From NCBI GenBank assembly GCA_004193285.1, contig SECP01000019.1, forward strand, positions 1 to 64,000: 64,000 nt of DNA. The letters are read 5' to 3'. Each line of letters begins with the position of its first letter. Within the stretch, counting starts at the first letter, position 1. The position numbers were made by a program, and so were the translations under genes. Of this stretch, positions 60,363 through 64,000 are shown piece after piece. The stretch is from Myxococcales bacterium (GTDB lineage: Bacteria > Myxococcota_A > Polyangia > Polyangiales > Polyangiaceae). The notes beneath the pieces were generated by a model. The model was not told the origin of the DNA. It made no database searches and saw only the letters and a list, made by a program, of their open reading frames with translations.

Positions 60363-61630
60363 GGACGTGACTTGAGCTCCGCGGGCGGCTTTTCTAGCTC
60401 CGTAGCGACGAAGTCCAAAATGCGGTCGGCGGCGTCGCGCTTTGGCAAGGGGCCAATGGCCTCCGCCTCCCTCACGCTGACGAGGCTGCCGGAGATGTTG
60501 TCCCGCCCGATGGAGCTGTCTGGATGGTTGGCGAACACCAAATCCACGCGCTTCTTCGCGAGCTTGGTGCGGGCGGCTTGGATGAGCCGGTCGCTCTGCT
60601 CCGTCTCGAGCGCGAAACCGATGAGCAGCGGGCGAGGCGATTTGCGCGCCGCGCCGATCTCGGCGAGCAAGTCGGTGTTGGGAACGAGCTCCAAGGCGAT
60701 GCTGTTCTCGCCACGCTTCAGCTTGCTGGCGTGCGTCTCCGCCGGGCGGTAGTCCGCGACTGCGGCGGTCATGATCAGAGCGTCCGCTCCGCTCAGGTCG
60801 GGCTTGAGCGCCTGCCAGATGGCGCCCCGCATCGCGAGCGCGCTGCGCACGTCCACCCGCGTCACTCCGGCTGGTGTCGGTAGCGCCACTGGGCCCGCCA
60901 CGAGGGTGACCTTGGCGCCGTGCGCGGCCGCGCGCTCCGCGAGGGCGAAGCCCATCTTGCCGGAAGAGCGGTTACTGATGAAGCGAACGGGGTCGATATC
61001 CTCCGCGGTTGGCCCCGCGCTCACCACGATGTGTCGCCCGCGTAACGAGCCGGACGAAAGCTGCGCGATGACGAACGAGAGGATCACGTCCGGCTCGGCC
61101 AAGCGCCCCAGCCCCACGTCGCCGGAAGCTACCTCTCCTTCCACCGGACCCACGAAGCCGACGCGGCCATCAGCGACGAGTGCCTGCACGCTCCGCTGCG
61201 TGGCCGGATGAGACCACATGCTCGGGTGCATCGCGGGTGCGACCAGAACCGGGCAGCGCGCGCAGAGCACGGTCGCGCTCATCAAGTCGTCCGCGCGACC
61301 TTGAGAGAGCCGAGCCAAGCAGTCTGCGGTGGCGGGCGCGATGAGGAGCAAGTCGCTGCGCCGCGCCAGCTCCACGTGCAGCTCCCCGGCCACGCACTCG
61401 GCGAACATGCTCGTGTGAGGCGCGCGCCCGAGCAGCCCGGAGAAGGTGGCTGCGCCCACGAACTCGGTGGCGCTCGACGTGAGCACCACCTCGAGGTCGG
61501 CGCCCTCTTGCTTCAGCAAACGCAGGAGCAGCACCGCTTTGTATGCGGCAACGCTGCCAGTCACGCAGAGTGTGACGCGCTTGCCACGCAGCCGCCCGCT
61601 GGGTACCGGCAGGTTGGCTCGCTCGCCCAT
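60359..61630 (-). CDS. coaBC: CoaBC, phosphopantothenoylcysteine synthetase/decarboxylase, 423 aa
   Basis: A bifunctional coenzyme A enzyme. The N-terminal flavoprotein decarboxylase has GKRVTLCVTGSVAAYKAVLL, conserved His85 (GELHVELARR), LLLIAPATADCLARLSQG and APAMHPSMWSHPATQ. The C-terminal synthetase has HIVVSAGPTAEDIDPVR, SNRSSGKMGFALAE, MTAAVADYRP with Lys in SKLKRG, and VFANHPDSS. In the decarboxylase half, the usual Asn of PAMN is His135, and the usual Cys of the LACG loop is Ser169 (EVASGDVGLGRL). I recall similar substitutions in actinobacterial enzymes, so the domain may still work. ATG 61681 is an alternative start adding 17 residues. The frame continues upstream as shadow only. 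Confidence 0.9.
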   Translation of the reverse strand: MGERANLPVPSGRLRGKRVTLCVTGSVAAYKAVLLLRLLKQEGADLEVVLTSSATEFVGAATFSGLLGRAPHTSMFAECVAGELHVELARRSDLLLIAPATADCLARLSQGRADDLMSATVLCARCPVLVAPAMHPSMWSHPATQRSVQALVADGRVGFVGPVEGEVASGDVGLGRLAEPDVILSFVIAQLSSGSLRGRHIVVSAGPTAEDIDPVRFISNRSSGKMGFALAERAAAHGAKVTLVAGPVALPTPAGVTRVDVRSALAMRGAIWQALKPDLSGADALIMTAAVADYRPAETHASKLKRGENSIALELVPNTDLLAEIGAARKSPRPLLIGFALETEQSDRLIQAARTKLAKKRVDLVFANHPDSSIGRDNISGSLVSVREAEAIGPLPKRDAADRILDFVATELEKPPAELKSRP

Positions 61631-61736
61631 AGCGGCTCTGGGTTTGCGCGCTGCGTGAGGCCTGGAGGGTCGCTCGCTCATTAGCGTGACTGTGCTTCTA
61701 TCACGAGAACGGAATGCGCGAGCCGCGCAGTGCCCC

Positions 61737-62648
61737 ATGCTACACCTACCCCACGTGAAGACCGTGGCCTTGTCGAACTGCCTCGTTGGGCTTCGCCTCT
61801 CGCTCTCGCTTGCGCTCGCGCTCGGTGCTGCCGCTTGTGAGCCTGACTCGAGCGCGCTGTTCGAGGACGGCGAGCTAGGGCAGAGCGGCAGCCGGAGCGC
61901 GGAAGGCGGCTCCCAAGGAGCGAGCGAGGGCGGTGAGCCTGCCGCTGCGGCCGGCGACGGTTCTGGCGGGCTCAGCGGGGAAATGAGCGGCGGGAGCGCG
62001 GCAAAGCCCGGTGCCGGTGCGGACGCGGCGGGCCAGGGCGGAAGCGCCTCCGCCGGGGAAGCCGGCGCTGCCGCCGGTAGCAGCGGCAGCGTCGCTAGCG
62101 GTGGCGGAGGAGCTGGCGGCAGCGGCGGCGCTCCTCCGAATCCGGACCCCATCACGGTGCAGCTTCGGGACATAGCAGACGCGAGCGTGGTGTCGTGTCA
62201 CCCGACAGAGAATTTCGGCGCTGAGCCGAGCCTGACCGTCGACGCGTCCGGGAGCGGCATCGGCGTTTGCGTGAACCAAGCGCTGTTCGGGTTCCCGCTC
62301 ACGGCGCTGCCGAGCGGCTCGAAGGTGCAAGAGGCCAAGCTCACGCTGCACTGCGTGGACGCGGGCGACGCGGTGAGCTTTTCTTACGTGAACGAGGCTT
62401 GGCAAGAAGCTGCCGTGCGGTGGCTGCAGCGGCCGGAGCTGGGAGCAGCGCTCGGGAGCATCACTTGCTCGCAGTCCGGCCCCATCGAGCTGGAGCTCAC
62501 GAGCGCCGTCCAAGCCTGGCTGTCCGGCGAGCACGCGCCCCATGGCATTTACCTGACCACCAAGGGCACGAACGGGACTGACTTCGCCACCAGCGAGGCC
62601 AAAAACGAGGCCAATCGGCCCGTGCTCCGCGTCACCTACACGCAGTGA
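61737..62648 (+). CDS. DNRLRE-domain lipoprotein with Gly/Ser/Ala linker, 303 aa
   Basis: ATG 61737 leads to a lipoprotein signal (LSLALALGAAAC, Cys34). Residues ~35-135 are a long low-complexity linker of Gly, Ser, Ala and Glu, typical of myxobacterial surface proteins. The C-terminal ~165 residues fit the DNRLRE fold: IADASVVSCHPTENFGAEPS, QALFGFPLTALPSGSKVQEAK read as ALFGFPLTALPSGSKVQEAK, SYVNEAWQEAAVRW, LTSAVQAWLSGEHAPHGIYL and NRPVLRVTYTQ. Such domains are non-catalytic beta sandwiches used in surface or fibre proteins. It is divergent from coaBC and converges on the glycosylase gene. Confidence 0.82.
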   Translation: MLHLPHVKTVALSNCLVGLRLSLSLALALGAAACEPDSSALFEDGELGQSGSRSAEGGSQGASEGGEPAAAAGDGSGGLSGEMSGGSAAKPGAGADAAGQGGSASAGEAGAAAGSSGSVASGGGGAGGSGGAPPNPDPITVQLRDIADASVVSCHPTENFGAEPSLTVDASGSGIGVCVNQALFGFPLTALPSGSKVQEAKLTLHCVDAGDAVSFSYVNEAWQEAAVRWLQRPELGAALGSITCSQSGPIELELTSAVQAWLSGEHAPHGIYLTTKGTNGTDFATSEAKNEANRPVLRVTYTQ

Positions 62649-62660
62649 CGGCGGCGACGC

Positions 62661-63308
62661 CTAACGCGGCTCTCGCCGCGAAGGCCGGGCGCGCGAAACC
62701 CAGGGGTTGCCCAGCTCGAAGAAGCGCCACGGTTTGTCGGCCCAAGCTTCTGCGTAGTCGACGCCAATACGTGGGGAGCGACCCAGCTTCGGTCGCGCTC
62801 CGCCGACGTCGCTGAGGAAGAGCGAGCCTTGCGTCAAATCCAAGCCGTAGTGTCGACGGTCGACCCCGAAGGCCTGACACAGCTTGCCAGGGCCGTTGCA
62901 CAGGTTGACGTGCTGAGCCGGCAAGCCGCGCCGCGCCGCCATCAGCTCTTGGCCCAGTATCGGTTGAGCCGCTCGCAACAGCACCGCGTGCGGCGCTCCC
63001 TCGCGCGTCGTGACCAGGTTGAGGTGCCAATGCATGCCGTACACGAAGAAGACGTACGCGTAGCCCGGGGGGCCGAACATCGCTTCCGTTCGAAGCGTGC
63101 GGCGACCACCAAACGAATGCGCCGCGCGATCTTCGGGTCCTCGGTACGCCTCGGCTTCGACGATCCGCCCCGCGACGAGCCCCTCCGGAGAGTCGTGCAC
63201 CAGCACCTTGCCGATCACGTCCTTGGCGACGGTCAGCACCGGGCGCGCGTAGAAGTCCCGCGGAAGTGGCTCAAAACCCGAGCGCGCGGCCGATTTGGTA
63301 GACGGCAA
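62661..63308 (-). CDS. mpg: DNA-3-methyladenine glycosylase, AAG/MPG family, 215 aa
   Basis: This removes alkylated or deaminated purines in base excision repair. Motifs are FYARPVLTVAKDVIGKVLVH, the catalytic Glu region RIVEAEAYRGPEDRAAHSF, YVFFVYGMHWHLNLVTTREG, CNGPGKLCQAFG (shown as NLCNGPGKLCQAFG) and PRIGVDYAEAWADKPWRF. It has normal length. The ATG at 63308 lies inside the end of the feoB gene, giving a 38-bp overlap in the same direction; no better start is seen downstream, so the overlap is probably real. Confidence 0.93.
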   Translation of the reverse strand: MPSTKSAARSGFEPLPRDFYARPVLTVAKDVIGKVLVHDSPEGLVAGRIVEAEAYRGPEDRAAHSFGGRRTLRTEAMFGPPGYAYVFFVYGMHWHLNLVTTREGAPHAVLLRAAQPILGQELMAARRGLPAQHVNLCNGPGKLCQAFGVDRRHYGLDLTQGSLFLSDVGGARPKLGRSPRIGVDYAEAWADKPWRFFELGNPWVSRARPSRREPR

Positions 63309-64000
63309 GACTCAGCACATAGGCGAGGCCGGTCATGTACGCAAACATGAAGGCGGGCCAGCGGTACGTCTTCGTCTCTCGCTTGACCGTGGCCAAAGTG
63401 CTCATGCACTGGCAAGAGATCGCGAAGAAGACGAGCAGCGACAAGCCCATGAGCGGCGTGTACGCAGGCTTGCCGTCCGCCCCCTTCTCGGAGCGCAGCC
63501 GCTCGCGCAGCGGCGCGCCGTCATCCCCCGTGTCGTCGATGCCGTAGACCAAGCCGAGGGTGGCCACGAACACTTCGCGGGCCGCGAAGGCGCCGATCAA
63601 CCCGACCCCAATCTTCCAGTCGAAGCCGAGCGGCTTCAGCACCGGCTCGATGGCGTGGCCCAGCCGCCCGCCGTAGCTCTCTGCGATGGGGCTCGGGGCG
63701 CTCACTTGTGCGGCCGCGTTGCTTCCCGCCGGCTCGCCCGCGGTCGGCGGGTCCGCGCGGGGGAACGAGAGGAGAACCCACAGCGCCACCGTGCACGCCA
63801 AAATCACGGTGCCCGCCTCCTTGAGGAACGTGGCTGCGCGCTCGCCCATCATCTTCAGCGTGCCGGTCAGGCTGGGGACGCGGTAGGGCGGCAGCTCCAA
63901 AATGAGCGGCACGCGACGGCCCTTGACGACCGTCCTCCCGAGCACGCCCGCTGCGAGCAAGGTGATGACCGTCGCGAACAGGTACATGCCCACCATCATC
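63271..64000 (-). CDS. feoB: Ferrous iron transporter FeoB, C-terminal part (5' end beyond window)
   Basis: The open frame runs to the window edge, so the G-domain half is missing. Visible parts are the FeoB membrane region: PLILELPPYRVPSLTGTLKM, with the conserved ELPPYR motif, FLKEAGTVILACTVALWVLL, the second gate segment LIGAFAAREVFVATLGLVYG, and the Cys-containing helix LLVFFAISCQCMSTLATVKR. The closing helices (WPAFMFAYMTGLAYVLSL) end at 63271. It imports Fe(II) with GTP hydrolysis at the inner membrane. A feoA gene would be expected outside the window. Confidence 0.93.
   Translation of the reverse strand, partial: MMVGMYLFATVITLLAAGVLGRTVVKGRRVPLILELPPYRVPSLTGTLKMMGERAATFLKEAGTVILACTVALWVLLSFPRADPPTAGEPAGSNAAAQVSAPSPIAESYGGRLGHAIEPVLKPLGFDWKIGVGLIGAFAAREVFVATLGLVYGIDDTGDDGAPLRERLRSEKGADGKPAYTPLMGLSLLVFFAISCQCMSTLATVKRETKTYRWPAFMFAYMTGLAYVLSLAVYQIGRALGF

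Noticed and set aside
61682..62173. Upstream extension of the CoaBC frame
   Set aside because: Pro/Ala/Ser runs are the antisense reading of the Gly/Ser linker of the DNRLRE lipoprotein; CoaBC homology starts only near 61600.

Overview
The window is very G+C-rich DNA with a myxobacterial character, most likely Myxococcota, class Polyangia (Sorangium/Polyangium/Labilithrix-like). Supporting features are the many lipoproteins with long Gly/Ser/Ala or Pro/Ala linkers, a giant TPR protein, DUF4388 and roadblock/LC7 proteins, two DUF1552/DUF1592 pairs, a TonB domain fused to a TonB-dependent receptor, and strong G/C bias at third codon positions that creates long antisense shadow ORFs. The taxonomic call is an inference. 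I see no rRNA, CRISPR array, transposase, integrase or prophage. The only RNA gene found is a tRNA-Leu(GAG) with a good intrinsic terminator.

Layout. 1-10774: a partial PEGA protein, then a 2444-residue TPR protein with two translationally coupled lipoproteins. 10877-12010: a kinase-receiver hybrid. 12261-15397: first DUF1592/DUF1552 pair. 15414-20475 (minus strand): a putative metal-uptake operon with a His-rich membrane-anchored protein, a TonB-fused TonB receptor and two lipoproteins. 20522-23284: a ThDP enzyme, a small conserved protein and a SnoaL-like protein. 23511-27997: a small winged-helix regulator with an operator-like upstream region, nitrate reductase catalytic and electron-transfer subunits, and a MarR regulator. 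28132-33307: tRNA-Leu, then a Cys-rich small protein, an adaptor and an RND pump for metal efflux. 33667-36761: second DUF1552/DUF1592 pair, in the opposite gene order. 36899-46340: a five-gene peptide-ligase/transglutaminase operon behind a 22-bp inverted repeat. 46907-49975: ammonium transporter and a divergent DUF4388/roadblock pair. 50527-55498: an outer-membrane barrel protein and an NrtABCD-like ABC importer. 55576-64000: a GT-C-like membrane protein, YebC, rhodanese/LysR divergent pair, CPBP protease, CoaBC, a DNRLRE lipoprotein, 3-methyladenine DNA glycosylase and partial FeoB.

Themes. Nitrogen acquisition recurs: nitrate reductase, Amt, and a nitrate-type ABC importer with its own outer-membrane protein. 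No nitrite reductase is present, so the pathway must be completed elsewhere. Metal handling recurs in three places: the TonB operon, the CusBA/CzcBA-type efflux genes and FeoB. In the first two, a small His- or Cys-rich membrane-anchored protein heads the cluster.

The best candidate for an undescribed system is the 36899-46340 operon. It holds two circularly permuted ATP-grasp domains, two alpha-E domains, two transglutaminase-like proteases and a DUF2126 ligase-like domain. These parts are known from comparative genomics, but their substrate is unknown.
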